The notes beneath the pieces were generated by a model, which did not search any database, was not told where the DNA came from, and saw only the letters and a list, made by a program, of their open reading frames with translations. The translations under genes and the position numbers were made by a program. From Progne subis subis (Eukaryota > Chordata > Aves > Passeriformes > Hirundinidae), in assembly GCA_022316685.1 (NCBI GenBank), contig JAKJHU010000066.1, forward strand, positions 2,521,140-2,585,139: a stretch of DNA of 64,000 bases, in the 5' to 3' direction. This document shows positions 1 through 11,445 of this stretch, one piece after another. Position 1 is the stretch's first letter. Every line of letters begins with the position of its first letter.

Positions 1-1941
1 ACAGATGTATATATGTACTCAGTCGAGTGATGCCACATATCAAATTCATAACACAGCAGAGGGGTTTGTATAAAAAAAAAGGTTAGGTTTTAGAGGAAAT
101 AATAGAGTTTTGGTTGATTTAGAATTTTTTTGTTGTTGTCCTTTTTCTCAAGAAAACATAAACAATTACCCAACAGAACGGCAAATTGTGGTAAGAGCAA
201 ACAGACAGAAGGAAGAAACTTTGTTATATAACATGACGAACCTGTGGTAACCATCTCCAGTGTGTGTTGTTTGCTGTGACTTACAGCTTTGCTTAAGCAT
301 TTTAAAGATTCTTGCAGGTCTTTTTCAAGCTGCCAGCTCTAGCCTAGGAATTATGGTAATGTGCCACTTCTGAGCCCTCGGCAGGATTTGCAACAGAGAA
401 ATCACATCAGCCTATGCTGATTAACAATTCCATTCCATCCAGAGATTTATATAAAAAAACTATCTTACATTTTGCTTTTTAATAAGAACGATCGCTATCT
501 CAAATTGAGTCCCAGCAAATTTTAATAAAGGCCCAAGGTTGAGTGGCATTTTGCATGCTGATTTAGCTGTGATTGCTTGCTTTTGATGAGCACCAGCCGG
601 GCATGTATAGCTTTCCTCAGAGCAGGTTTAAAGACCAGTAGTAAGGAAAAGGATAAAAATAAAAACTTCCAACTGAAATTCGAGGTCTTTCCTCTCTATG
701 ATTGATTACTGAATAAATACCTACACATATCTCTGCATTCAACCCACAAGTAATATTCCCTACAGCAAAACAGCTGTTTTAATGGCTTTTAATATACTCC
801 ACTGTCAAAATATGTTAAGTTTGAAGGCTGCAATTATTAAAAAAAAAAAGATATGATCAATCTATTTATCTACCTATCTTCATGACAACTCCTCAGTTTA
901 ATCAGCTGAGTATGGATTTGAATAAACCGATGCTTTATGCTGTGCTTGTATGAGGGTCCCCATTTAGCATAATTTTTTTTGCCATTGTTTTGTGCAGCAC
1001 CTTCAGAGCTCTGAGTAATAGTGGCACATCGGTGGTGATAAGGTGTCGGGTTTCTGTCTTCACGCAATAGAGACGGGCTCTGTCAGGGGATGTTAAAAAA
1101 GAACAAATTGTCAGCGTATAAGCTTTTTGTAGTCGCATTTTCCCCTCTTTGTGTTTTGAGTAAAAATGGGCATTGGAAATCTTTATTTGGAGAAAACTGT
1201 CTTCTGAAGATATGAGAGAAAAAAAGAGCTTGCACAGAACAGCTGAAGTCAGGGCTCAGTGGCAGAGTGCATGTGTGTGTGTGTAAACCTTATGAAAGCA
1301 GAAATGCCGCAAAAGTGATCAGGTAAAGCATTCCATTTGTTTTGATTCAGCTTTTATGGCTTTTCTTTTTCATCCCTCTCAATACATTGTATTTCAGCTT
1401 CTCTCATTAAAATAGTAACCCTTTCTTGCTCCAACTTGGGGAACAACACAGGCAAAAACCCTTTCAATATAGGAACCATCCATCATCATTAGAAATAATG
1501 ATCCTCCCACACAGTAACGAGTGCAATGTACGTGAAGGAGCAACTAATTCCCACCCAGTTTCTTTTGCCTCTTTCTCTTTGAGGGATTGCAAATGATAAT
1601 TTAAAGAAACAGTGTGTGAAAGATGCCTTCAGTCACAGGAAAGTTATTTCCATCTTGTAAACTGGGAAATCGCGTTAGGTGAGACAAAAAGGATCCCGTA
1701 TGATCTCAGCGGAGACATGTCTCTGTTTTCCAGATTAATGCCCCGTGTTGCTTTAGCACACACAGGGAACTTTTACTGAACTGTTTTTGTTTCATAGGGA
1801 GTAACAGAGGAAAACAATTAAAAGTAATGGCCAGTACACCGAGAGGCAGCTCCTAGTGACCTGCCTGTAACCTATCCGAGGCTTAAGGACATACCTAAGC
1901 ACATACCTAAGCCCAATGCTTAAGCCCATATACTTTTGTCC
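1..1941. other. Unique AT-rich non-coding DNA
   Basis: No gene, CR1 or SINE was recognised here. It contains short A-runs (about 78-86 and 838-849) and a (TG)8 run near 1269-1284. Open frames are at most 67 codons and overlap on the minus strand without coding character. A short duplicated motif (ACATACCTAAGC) lies near 1889-1913, next to the first CR1. The 480-700 stretch reads as non-repetitive and could be conserved non-coding DNA, but nothing in the sequence alone proves that. Confidence 0.5.
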
Positions 1942-2190
1942 AAGCACATAGAATAGTTTGGGCTGGAAGGGACCTCAAAAATCATCTAGTTTCAACATCC
2001 CTGCCATGGGCAGGAACAATTTCCACTAAGCCTGGTTGCTCAAGCCCCATCCAACATGGTCTAGAACACTTCCAGGGATGTGGCACAGCTTCTCTTGGCA
2101 AACTGTTCTAGTGTGCCACCACTCATGAAGAATTTCCTTTTTATATTTAATCTAAATCTACCCTTTTCAGAGTAAAGTCATTATACTGAA
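1942..2190 (-). mobile_element. CR1 LINE fragment, 3' end
   Basis: A 5'-truncated CR1 retroposon in reverse orientation. Its 3' end is at the left, with the reversed tail remnant CATAGAATAG followed by TTTGGGCTGGAAGGGACC. It then runs through the conserved 3'UTR blocks CCTGCCATGGGCAGGAAC, TTTCCACTA and GGTTGCTCAAGCCCCATCC. It extends into the block ATTTAATCTAAATCTACCC and ends near the end of the ORF2-proximal sequence. There is no coding capacity. Divergence from the familiar consensus is moderate, with many substitutions and small gaps, so it is old. Confidence 0.88.
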
Positions 2191-3342
2191 GCCCACATGT
2201 AATTTTAAGCGATCAGGACCCTGCATTAAAGCACCTCTGTAGCTTCTCTTATGGTTAGTGAAAAGAAGAGCACGTCCTGGAAGGGGAATTCTGGGTGTCC
2301 ATTAAAGGGCTCCATGGAGGCTGCCTTTCCTAGAGGACCTCAGTGTTTGGTGTTAGCATCTGGCAGAAAAGACCCAGGGAAATTTCAGCACCCCAAAATA
2401 TCACAATCCCCAAGCCCCTCATTCTACCGTCTCACCCTGGATGTGCCTCAGTTCATGTTGTGCCTGGTTTGGCTTGGGCAGCCCCACTGCGATCCAGCAT
2501 GGAAAGGCAAGGTGGCACCGGAGGCCCCCAATGTTCCCAATCCTGCAGAAATTCTGGGAGCACACCTACCTCTCACTCACAAGATCATGCCCCTCAAGAA
2601 TGCAGTCATAGTTGCTTTCTTTGCAGCATAGTTGCTTTTAAATGAAGCTGGCGGGGGAGGAGGCAGCAGTGCCAGTGCCCTCTGCTCCTGCAATAACCCC
2701 AGGATTAAAGCACTCATCCAGGAACTGGGACAGTGGGTCCTGGCCCCTCCTCAGCCCCAGGGGTTCAAAGTTTCCATTTCCCATGAAACCATCCAAAACT
2801 CTGAGTTATTGGGTGAGGGTGAGATCCAGGGCATGGGAAGGGGAAAGTATTTATTTCCTCCTTCAAACTTGTGTCGATGAGTAGAAAGAAAGCAATGAAG
2901 GAGTCATGGTACCCCAGGGTGACTTTCAAGCAGAACAGGTATTCATGTCCTAGGGTTTAAAAAGAGGACTGTCTTCTGTCTTAGAAGTTTCCACTTTTTT
3001 TTCCTTTTTTTTCCCTACATGAGTACTTTGCACTACAGTGTTATGGACTGAGATTTGAAGGATGTGGAGGGTATAATCTCTAGGAGAAAATACTTTATTC
3101 ATTAAATGTTTCTCTGACTCACACCTGAAATTATCACTCCCCCTTCCCAAATCCAAATCTCATATTGTGTCTAGATAAACAGATATCAGGCTGACACAGA
3201 AGGGAAAATGCCCCAGAAGCCCAACATCTCTTTCTCCTTACAAAGGGTTGTGGGAATCTCTTCATCTTTCCTGCACAGTCCCACAGCTTGACCAAGGAAT
3301 GCAGAAATGCTTTCTCCACCCAGCGTCACCTGCAGTCTTGTG
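2191..3342. other. Unassigned sequence with overlapping short ORFs
   Basis: Open frames of 126 and 100 codons overlap at 2251-2645 on the plus strand, and shorter ones follow to 2884. They are proline- and serine-rich translations of a GC-richer patch and have no recognisable domain. A pyrimidine run lies at about 2993-3013. I see no repeat family. Confidence 0.4.
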
Positions 3343-3456
3343 GTTGGGGTACTCCCATGGCAATTGGGAAACGTAGGTTTGAACCTCCCAGGCAGAGGCA
3401 AACCCAAAACTTGTCTTGCTTTTCTTGGGCAAGTGGTTTTAACCACTGAACTACAA
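3343..3456 (-). mobile_element. tRNA-derived SINE remnant (uncertain family)
   Basis: Read on the minus strand, this begins with TAGTTCAGTGG (3443-3453), which fits the pol III A-box pattern TRGYNNARNNG. It continues to GGTTCAAACCT (3375-3385), a near-match to the B box GGTTCRANNCC with one mismatch. The box-to-box distance is about 68 nt, longer than in a tRNA (about 44), so there is an insertion or the pairing is by chance. It could be an old MIR/CORE-SINE or another amniote tRNA-SINE. It is not a functional tRNA: the arms do not fold and no acceptor stem was seen. Confidence 0.45.
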
Positions 3457-6400
3457 CATAAATGGTGAGAGGCTCCTCCTTTTCCTTTGGTGAGTGTGTT
3501 TTTTGAAGGGAGCAAAGCAAAGCTGATTTTGTTTAGTCCTTTGAAGACCTGCTCAGGTAAAGCCTGGGACCTACTGCTCCCAACCATATTTCCCTGTAGC
3601 CCTGGTTTGGGCACTTCCACTCGGTGTTTTCTTTCTTGACAATTTACTGCTCAGTGTAGGGCTTTGGAAGTATTTTTCTGAAGTATTAAATACACTTCAC
3701 ATAATGACATGAGGCCTTAACACTGCATTGGGGGTCCATTCTGGGCACAGGTACTGCTATGAGTTGTCCCATTTGGAATAATCATTAAACACCCTTGTGT
3801 TGCCAGCTTCTGCAAGTGACAAAACTTTCTCTGCAGATGAATCTCTCAGAATTGATTTTTCTTTATCAGGTCTACCATCCAAAAAAGTTCACAGAACTAA
3901 AAACAAGCAGGGTAAGCACAGGACCTCTTCCAGCAAGATACCTGAACCGCTGTGGATGACTACAGCCAGCTCCAAAAACAGCTGGGAATGCAGTGCCTCC
4001 TATCCTGGTCTGGATCAGGCCTTAAGGACAGAGCTGAAACTTCAATAAAGTTTTTTTATGAAGGAAGGAGGGATAACATACCACAACAGAGATGCCATTT
4101 CAAAAAATTGAATGACTTAAGGCAGATACTCAGAAACCATAGAGGTGACTGTGGGATGGCCTGGATCCTCGAAGTATTCTGCACCCTGGCTCAGACCCAG
4201 CTGGGCAATTCAATGCATAGTTCCTTTATGGCTTATATCCAGGTTCAGTAGGACCACTGCTGCTTGCAGTCAAGGATGGGTTTAAATGTTCAGCTAGATG
4301 TAAGCCAGAACACCCAATATTTTACCTAATTTAGCTTAAAAATATATAATAGGGAATAACGCCTGGCAGCGGATGCCTCAGAAAAGTGAAACCTCTTATC
4401 TGCCAGTATATTTTACAATAATAATACCAGCTTGTGACTTATCCCAGATGTTTACTTAGGGTAGAAAAGTGTCTTGAAATGCAAGTAAATATGCAGGTGT
4501 GAAATGAATTGATATAGTTTTCTTCATTCAAGAGAAAAATACATTTCTGATATCACTATATCACTCTCTCTCTTACTGCTGTAATATGCCATGGGAGAAT
4601 AAACCAACACTTTCCATTTCTTGTCTTTTGAAGTTAATTTCCGATCCTAACAGTAAATCAGAGTTCTATAATCTTGCTGATACATTAGAAGGGAATGAAA
4701 ATTTAATTTTTAATGAGATCTTTACTTAAAAAAAAAAAAAAAATACCTTACAAAAATGAAGAAAGCTGTGTTCAATCAAAAGTGGGGCTTTGGCATGCGA
4801 TGGCTAAGTTTAGAATGAAAAGTAACATCAAAGAGATGTCTTTTAGTTTAATTTCAAACAGCACATGCCACCTTGGAAGGGATAAATTCTGGAACATTTC
4901 TGTAAAATCTAGAAAATGCCATTTAAGCCTAAGGAAATCTAAATAATAAGCAAAATATAACATTCATTGGTGAGTGAACACAAGGACATCAAATTCTGTG
5001 TGTGGTCATCAGGAAGAGTAACACATATACATGAAATAATCACAAAATCATGCTCAGTATATCCAGTTGAAGGATGTCGCCTGAAAATCTCTATACGCCT
5101 CTCTTCTGCTGCCTGACTTTCTACGGTACTACTTGAACAGAATCCCAGAAATCTTTTTGTATTTGGCAAATCTCTTTTGCCACATATAATTCATGGGCAC
5201 TTTGAGCATCTTGTGAGCTGCACAGTTAAAAAATAACCAGGGTCATCTACAAATTGGCAAAATATGTATGCAAATGTTTCTTCTGTTGTGAAAATATACA
5301 AACTTTTTAGATCCAAACAGTGTCCTCCATACTGATGGACACAGGCATTTTCTGCAGGAACTGGCCTTGTGAATTTTACAGGTCCTGGCTGCAAAAAAAG
5401 CATGAAGAAAGATTCAGATGGATAATTCTTAAAATCCATGAAAGTTGATAGCTCTGGGTAACAAATGGAAATTGAGAATGCTATTTTGCACACAACAAAT
5501 GTGACATTGTGGCTACTTCCCAAGAGGCAATTAAGATCAGCAACCAGTTTTCATGGATGTCAGCTTTGACTCAAAACACTTTCCAAAAAAAAAAAAAAGA
5601 CCAAAACCACCAAGCCCACTTCCCTTTGGTGTGACAACCTTTTTTACGACAACATTTTCACGGTAGCATGAGCTCCTTCCTGTCATTCTTCAGTCTGAAG
5701 AAAGCAGCAGCCCTCAGGCAGGAACCCATGAAAAGTCACACGCCATCCCAAAGCATTCAGGCCATGGTTCCAGAAAAAAGTCTGTTTGAAGAAGCATTAG
5801 GAGTTTGGACCTATTTTACTTCAACATTTACTTTTACTGGAAAATCTGCCTCGTGTGAAGCTGAGCAGCAATGCCAGAGAGATGCTGCAGAGACCACTCT
5901 GGAAGAACTATCCACTAAGCAGACAAAAACTAATGTCTGTGACAAAAAGCAACCTTTTGTCAAATCAGCACATTTTAAAGACCACATTTTTTCTCAGCCT
6001 AGGACAAGATTCCTATTTGTGCTTTCACACCATTGCTTTGAGACCTGATAAGATGCTATCAACAGACCCTCTAAGAGCTCAAGATCCACTTTAAGGGGAA
6101 TCACTGGGGCAATTACCATAAGCAGTGAAAGATATGGTATTTATTGATGAGAGATTAATATTGGCCACAATGCAATTGATTCTTTTTCCCTGCAGCTTTA
6201 TTTTCAAGTTCTTACCATGTTTTGTGGCCTGCTGTGGTCTTTCAGGTTTCTTCTCTTTTATATATGAATTTATTTTTAACTATCATTCTAATTGGTTGGA
6301 GTTCTTCCAAGAGTCTCCAATTTAATCTTAGCATGTTTCATATAACTTGCCCTAATTTAATTAATAAAAGGAATGATGAGGTGAAGAAGCTGTGAAGCAG

Positions 6401-7022
6401 GATCTTTGTGTTATCAAGTTTTGACATAAACTAGATGTACTAAGGCAGATTTTTCCATCTAAGGCTGATGTTTCTAAAAGAGTCACAAAACTAAAAGCTA
6501 GACCTAATGAGAAGACTAAAGTATGTGCAAGCTAGGCACTCTAATGCCAGCATTTTAGGTGCTTGGGATGGAAAACTAAATACAAACCCCAGAGTCTGGC
6601 TACTCAGCTCTCCTTCTAGAGGTCAAACACTTTTGGCAGAACACAGATCAGCCAAAAAAACAGAGTCATTGAGCAGCCTTAAGCCTTCCTGCAGAAATGT
6701 GGAGCATGATGTGGAAAACAAAGGGGTGGGAGGAAGGGATGACAAAATTTTCCAAGAAATTTCTTCCCTTAATTTCCTTCAAAGGCTACATACAGTCAAA
6801 ACTCGAGATTTTTTTTTTTTTTAACAGGTAGGTGCATGTGGAGTTGAGCACATTGCTAGAGAGCTTCCAAGTAGTTGGAGATACCCATGAAGTAGGCAAA
6901 GGGAATCTTCAACTAGACAGAATGCTGTGTGTCCCTCCTTAGCCCCATGTGGGGTGACATCCTGCCATGGCCACTGAGACATGTTCTTGGTCCTCATGAG
7001 CACCATAGGATGCAGAGCCATA
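3457..7022. other. Unassigned AT-rich sequence
   Basis: No repeat family or known gene was recognised. A-runs occur at 4728-4743 and 5585-5598, and a T-run at about 6810-6822. Minus-strand frames of 110, 76 and 63 codons chain from 5523 down to 4772. The 110-codon frame contains an acceptor-like TTTTTTTGCAG just before 5388 (see findings). Plus-strand frames of 126 and 105 codons near 5668 and 6507 show no domain. Confidence 0.4.
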
Positions 7023-7185
7023 AAATCACAGAATCATGGAATCATAGAATGTTTTGGGTTGGAAGGGATCTTAAAAATAATCTAATTCCAGCCCCCTGCC
7101 AAAGGCAGGAACATCTTCCACTAGACCAGGTTGCTCAGGGTCCTGTACAAGCTGGTCTTGAACACTTCCAGGCATGGGGTATCCA
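7023..7185 (-). mobile_element. CR1 LINE fragment, 3' end
   Basis: Reversed CR1 3' terminus. The left border carries the tandem tail AATCACAGAATCATGGAATCATAGAAT, here three to four units, followed by TTTTGGGTTGGAAGGGATC. The 3'UTR blocks CCCCCTGCCAAAGGCAGGAAC, TCCACTAGACCAGGTTGCTC and GAACACTTCCAGGCATGGGG follow. It is truncated after about 165 nt, before any ORF2 sequence. The tail is one of the best preserved in the window. Confidence 0.93.
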
Positions 7186-7570
7186 CAACTTAAGATCACA
7201 AAACAGGGCTGGTCACCAAGTGGGGACTCAAGGTCTAGGCCATTTAGACAGTGGCACTAATATATTTGTGTCCCTTTTTTCTTAGTAAAGTTTTGGAAAT
7301 GTTTTTACTAGCTCCTAATCAGCCATAAATCAATATCAAATCGATCTTCAAAGATGAAATTACAGCAGAGAAACTACTAATATGTTGAGTGCCAAGAATT
7401 AGATCTGGAGTTCACTGCATGGTGTTCAATGTATTTTAAAATAGAAAGTTTCTGAGTAACGTTAGCAAAAAAAAAATTTCCCCAAGCCATTTTTTTTAAT
7501 TAGGCTTATAAAGTAGAAATTTATATATTAAAACCTAAAACCAAAATATTTTTGAATTGTTTGAGAAACA

Positions 7571-7612
7571 ATTATTATTATTATTATTATTACTACTACT
7601 ACTATTATTATT
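7571..7612. repeat. (ATT)n/(ACT)n microsatellite
   Basis: Seven to eight ATT units pass into four ACT units and then back to ATT. The T-to-C interruption occurs in consecutive units, which suggests an interrupted unit that was itself amplified. Confidence 0.95.
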
Positions 7613-7690
7613 TTAGCACCCTTTAAGTTTGCTGTCTAACAAACATTGAGGGAAAAGAAAGTCTTGCTAAAGACATCTTCTAACAGATGA
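7571..7690 (-). mobile_element. Ancient LINE 3' end with (ATT)n tail (possible)
   Basis: An ATT/ACT trinucleotide run (7571-7612) is followed by TTTAGCACC and then GCTGTCTAACAAACATTG, AAAAGAAAGTC and CTAAAGACATCTTC. That order resembles the reversed 3' end of an old amniote L2/L3/CR1-like LINE (tail, GCRCCTAGG, GCTGTACAAACA, AAAAGACAGTCCCTGCC, AAAGAGCTTAC). The resemblance beyond the microsatellite is weak and gapped; it may be only a simple repeat with chance flanks. Confidence 0.4.
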
Positions 7691-9615
7691 ACCTGTGAGT
7701 TCTGAGAAGTTACATAAAATGAAGGAAGATATTTCTTAAACTTAACAAATTAAAAGACGTCTTAAAATCCTTTTAAATTAGAAAGAGGTATTTTCAGGCC
7801 CTCTTTAGAATTAAGGAGAATCAAAATTAAAAGACAACTTTTTTCCCCCTTGTCTTCAAGTGTTTCTTCAGTTCTGCTTGTCTTTGAAAAATGCAAAACA
7901 CTCTCTTGCCTGCCAAAAAGCCCCTTGTGGCAAGCACAATGCCTTTGCTGGCCAACATGAGGATGTATAACTTCCCAACCTTGCATTCTTTGCACACACA
8001 AAATTCCCATTGATTTCAGTGGGAGTTCTGCACAAAAGAATGGAGTCTTTGGGTTAATGCAAGACTATGAAAGGGGAGAAAGTGCTTACTGTACTGGGAA
8101 TATGCATCTGAATTGGTTTTATCACAGCTGGCAGGGCAGTAAAAGAAGTTTATGTGCAATAAACAGCTCTTGTGGTTAGAGTGACGTTGTTCATTCCTAG
8201 CCCAGAATTTGGAAGGAGTTATTATTTAATAAAGTTTAATTTGATGAAGAGAATATTTTTAACGCCCTAAACAGCAGTCTACTGAAGATGACTGATAGGT
8301 CCAGCCCACTCACAGAAAGAAATGCAATTAATTGGTTTAGTGAACTCACCACATTAATTAGCTAATGTCTGTGCAGTTTCAGAATGCAGTTGAATGGGCA
8401 AATCCTGGAGAAGTTGTGCTCTGGACTAATTCCCCCCAAAGATCCCTTTGTGCCTCTCCAGATGCAGAAATGGTTACCAAAATGGTCAGGTGAGATGGAC
8501 ATGACACTTCCCTTGTGTGTAGAGCTTGGAGCTGGAGGGGTCAGGTCCATCAATCCTAAAAGGGAGAGGGGAGATGGGCTAATGACAGAAAAATTGGTAT
8601 TTTGTGGCAAACACAATAAACAGGAATTTTCCACATGTTGCAGACTGTGGAATATAAGAACACAAATATGGCTTTTCCAGTCACCTGGCTTTCCCTTGGA
8701 CAGGTCTGCACTTGCCAGGATGGACTGAGAGACACGTGCCAGCATATTTAAATGTGTGTGACTCAGTGTGGACAGAGATGTCAACCCAGGTCTCAGTGTG
8801 TTATCAACGCTGGATTTTGGGACAGGAACCCTTTGTAGGTGAACTCAGAGCTGCCTGTACCTCACTCAGCTTGACCCTATTCTAGTCCCACGTGGAGTGG
8901 ACAGGAATGGATGGAAAAGCATCCCTCACCTTCCCATGGAGGAAAAGGCAGGCTGAAAACAGGATGAGTACAAATGTTGAGCTGACAAAGTGCAAGACCA
9001 GAGTTAAATGAGGATCTGCAATGAACAGGCCAGAAGATTTAAGAGGTCACTTTTTCCTCACCAGCCCCAAACTCAGTCCTGAAATACAGGAGCTGGGAAT
9101 GGTTAAAAGAATCCCTGGCTAAAATGGCATTAATGGCATTTATGACCAGCTGCAAAGAGGGCTACATTAGCTAATGTCTGCAGGTTGTTGGGAGGTCATC
9201 TGATAAGCAGGTGCCATAAAACATATTTTAGTTCACTTCCTTTTTTAATCTCCCTGGTGCAAAGTATATTTAGAACAGGGAAACCCCACAGAAGCAGGAC
9301 ACTAATACGTGACACAACTCTGCAGCCTCTCAATATCCTACAATTTTATCAGACGATCAAAGAGGAAGCAGTGAGCTGGGAGATGGAAGTACTGCTCATT
9401 CACCTCATTTGGCTGCCTCATAGTGGGAGTTTTGCTTGTGTGAAGACTGATGGATCAAGGGGAAGAAGTGAAAAAAAAAAAAAAAAAAGACACACTTGGT
9501 GTTAAAGGGAAGCCTGTTTATGCCTGTAAGTAAGAAAGCTTGCTCAAGAATAAGTTAACTCTTGCTAGAGGATTATACCTGTAATGCTGGCAATTCTGGC
9601 CTCTGCATGAGCTGT
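7691..9615. other. Unassigned unique sequence
   Basis: No recognisable gene. A 140-codon minus frame and a 114-codon plus frame cover the same DNA at 8362-8784, a sign of low stop density rather than coding. The 14-mer TTAGCTAATGTCTG occurs near 8358 and again near 9168. An A18 run lies at 9471-9488. Confidence 0.45.
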
Positions 9616-9740
9616 AATATCTACTTGCATTACCTCACAGGGTGTTATGGGCCTTAATTAATTAATGTTTGTAAAGCGCTTTGAAATCCTCGGATGAAAG
9701 GCACTATAGAAGTGCAAAGCAGTTATTAATATTAATATTG
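9616..9740 (+). mobile_element. MIR-type SINE, 3' part
   Basis: The sequence carries the 3' half of the amniote MIR family: ACCTCACAGGGTGTTATG, then ATGTTTGTAAAGCGCTTTGA, AATCCTCGGATGAAAGGC and ACTATAGAAGTGCAAAGC. It ends in an imperfect ATTAAT-rich tail (9722-9738). The 5' tRNA-like part is missing or too decayed to see. Such copies pre-date the bird radiation, so this one should be at the same site in other birds. Confidence 0.82.
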
Positions 9741-11193
9741 CATAAGTGGCTTGGCTCCCTTCACACTGCAGAGCACACTAACTCCTGCAAGGGCTGCAGC
9801 CCTGAATCAGCAATCTTCACACCACCAGGCAGGAGCCTCCCTTCTGCCTCCTCCTCTGATCTCTTTCTTTAGGACTTCCATGGACTCTTCTCCATAAATC
9901 CCCAACAGCCCTCCTGTGTCGTCTCTTGTGCAGGAGTGCAGGCAGCGAGAACAGCGCTTTTCAACCTATCACCCCAGCCTGGTGCTCTCATGGGCAAGAA
10001 GCTGCCTGCTGAGAGGATCTTGGAGTGATTAAAATCTCTGCATTTGGGAGGTGAGTTCTGGCTTTTACCTTGAATACAAAATGTTCAAAGACCCACTTCT
10101 GCAATACAGAGAAGAAAACAGTGAATTTCGGTGAATTTTAATACAAGATTTAGGCCACCTTCAATTTTAGTCATAAGCAGAAAACTATCAAGACTCTCAG
10201 AAATGCTGGTGGCAGTCCAGATTTTTTGTGTTTTTAAAGAAATAAAAAAGTACTAAAATATACAGGTTCTTTCCAAAAAGGTTCTTTTTCTGGTGAAAAT
10301 TTCCTACCCAAAACCACATTCATACATGTACATTGAGAGTCTTCCACCTCTCACAGGAAATAAGTGTGTGTTTGAAGAATGAATCCATATAAATAATTAC
10401 ATGTATATTTCTGTTAGTTAGATTCTCATTTGATGGGCTGCCCTGGTGAGTAACAATGACACAGGAAACTAAAAAGGAGGTAAATGTCACTTTATATACA
10501 AAGTCCATGAAACCATCTCAAGATCAGTCACTTAAAGGTGATGAAGCAGCTCTAGGATGGATTTGGTCAATAAAAATTCTGCCTAATTTATCTTGAAATA
10601 TTACCTCTGCAATGAACTCTGAATAATAACTATGGTGAAATAAGAAAAAAATAATGATAATATCAAACATACTGAAGATAATCCCGTTCATGTTTACACA
10701 TGAAGTTAGGGGAGGTTATTTTTAACATAGATGTGCAAAACCAAGCATTACTGTGAGCAAGTGAAAAAAAATATATATTAATTAGAGGAAAACAGATATT
10801 TGATCATCAGAACTAGATGGTTTTCCCATTGATAGTAGATTACAAACCCGTTCCCCCTGTAGTAGCTGTACTGGCTGCCTATAGCATTAGCCCTGGTTTG
10901 TACTTGCTTATGTCAGTGAAATAACACAGAAGTTAAAAACGAATTGGGCTAATGCACTTCAGCAAAACTCTTCTTGACTTTGAAGGAAGTTTTATCTGCA
11001 TACAGAAGGCGAGCTTGACTCAGAAGTGAAAACAATACCCTGCCAGTTCCACGTATCTGCCTTCACAAAGGAGGCAGGGAGAGCTTCCCAAGCTCCTTAC
11101 TACAAAGAGTATAACGTTTGCAGAGATTAGGAACTGCTGAAGGCAGCTTCAAATCTCAGTTTGTTACACGCTTTACTGCAGTCTTGCTGTAAG

Positions 11194-11195
<2 letters not shown>
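9741..11195. other. Unassigned AT-rich sequence
   Basis: No repeat family or exon was recognised. The region is AT-rich with only short open frames (62 codons or fewer). It includes a small imperfect tandem (GTGAATTT-C-GGTGAATTTT) near 10120-10139. Confidence 0.45.

Positions 11196-11234
<39 letters not shown>
11196..11234. repeat. Poly(A) run, 39 nt
   Basis: An uninterrupted run of 39 A. The sequence on the left shows no AATAAA signal or gene-like sequence, so it does not look like the tail of a processed pseudogene. The flanks show no clear target-site duplication. Confidence 0.97.
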
Positions 11235-11236
<2 letters not shown>

Positions 11237-11311
11237 TGCTTCGTCGCACTGAGTGCATTTGCTGGAGTGAAGGAAATGGTGCGTAGGATGTTTTACCAAA
11301 AGGAGAGCAAT

Positions 11312-11445
11312 TTGGCCCAGCCCAGGAGTCAGGGCACCCAGGTTTCTTTCTTGGCTCTGCCACTGACTTCTTACGTGGCCTTGGACAAGCTGTGCAACCT
11401 TGAAAGCCTGCTCACCCCCAAAAATAAGGATGATTATAGGAATTA
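11312..11445 (+). mobile_element. MIR-type SINE, tRNA-related and core part
   Basis: The order GGAGTCAGGGCACCCAGG, then TTCTTGGCTCTGCCACTGAC and TGGCCTTGGACAAGC, matches the MIR core (GAGTCAGG, CCCAGCTCTGCCACTGAC, TGACCTTGGGCAAGTCAC). The following AAAAATAAGGATGATTATAGG corresponds to the AAAATGGGGATAATAATA block. The A box is not clear. The continuation to about 11505 (ATTAATGCATTAATTAAC) may be its degraded 3' end. Confidence 0.8.

Noticed and set aside
3186..3620. 144-codon minus frame as a gene
   Set aside because: It runs through a tRNA-like SINE remnant and has no domain.
7571..7612. CRISPR-like or satellite repeat
   Set aside because: It is a plain ATT/ACT trinucleotide microsatellite in eukaryotic DNA.
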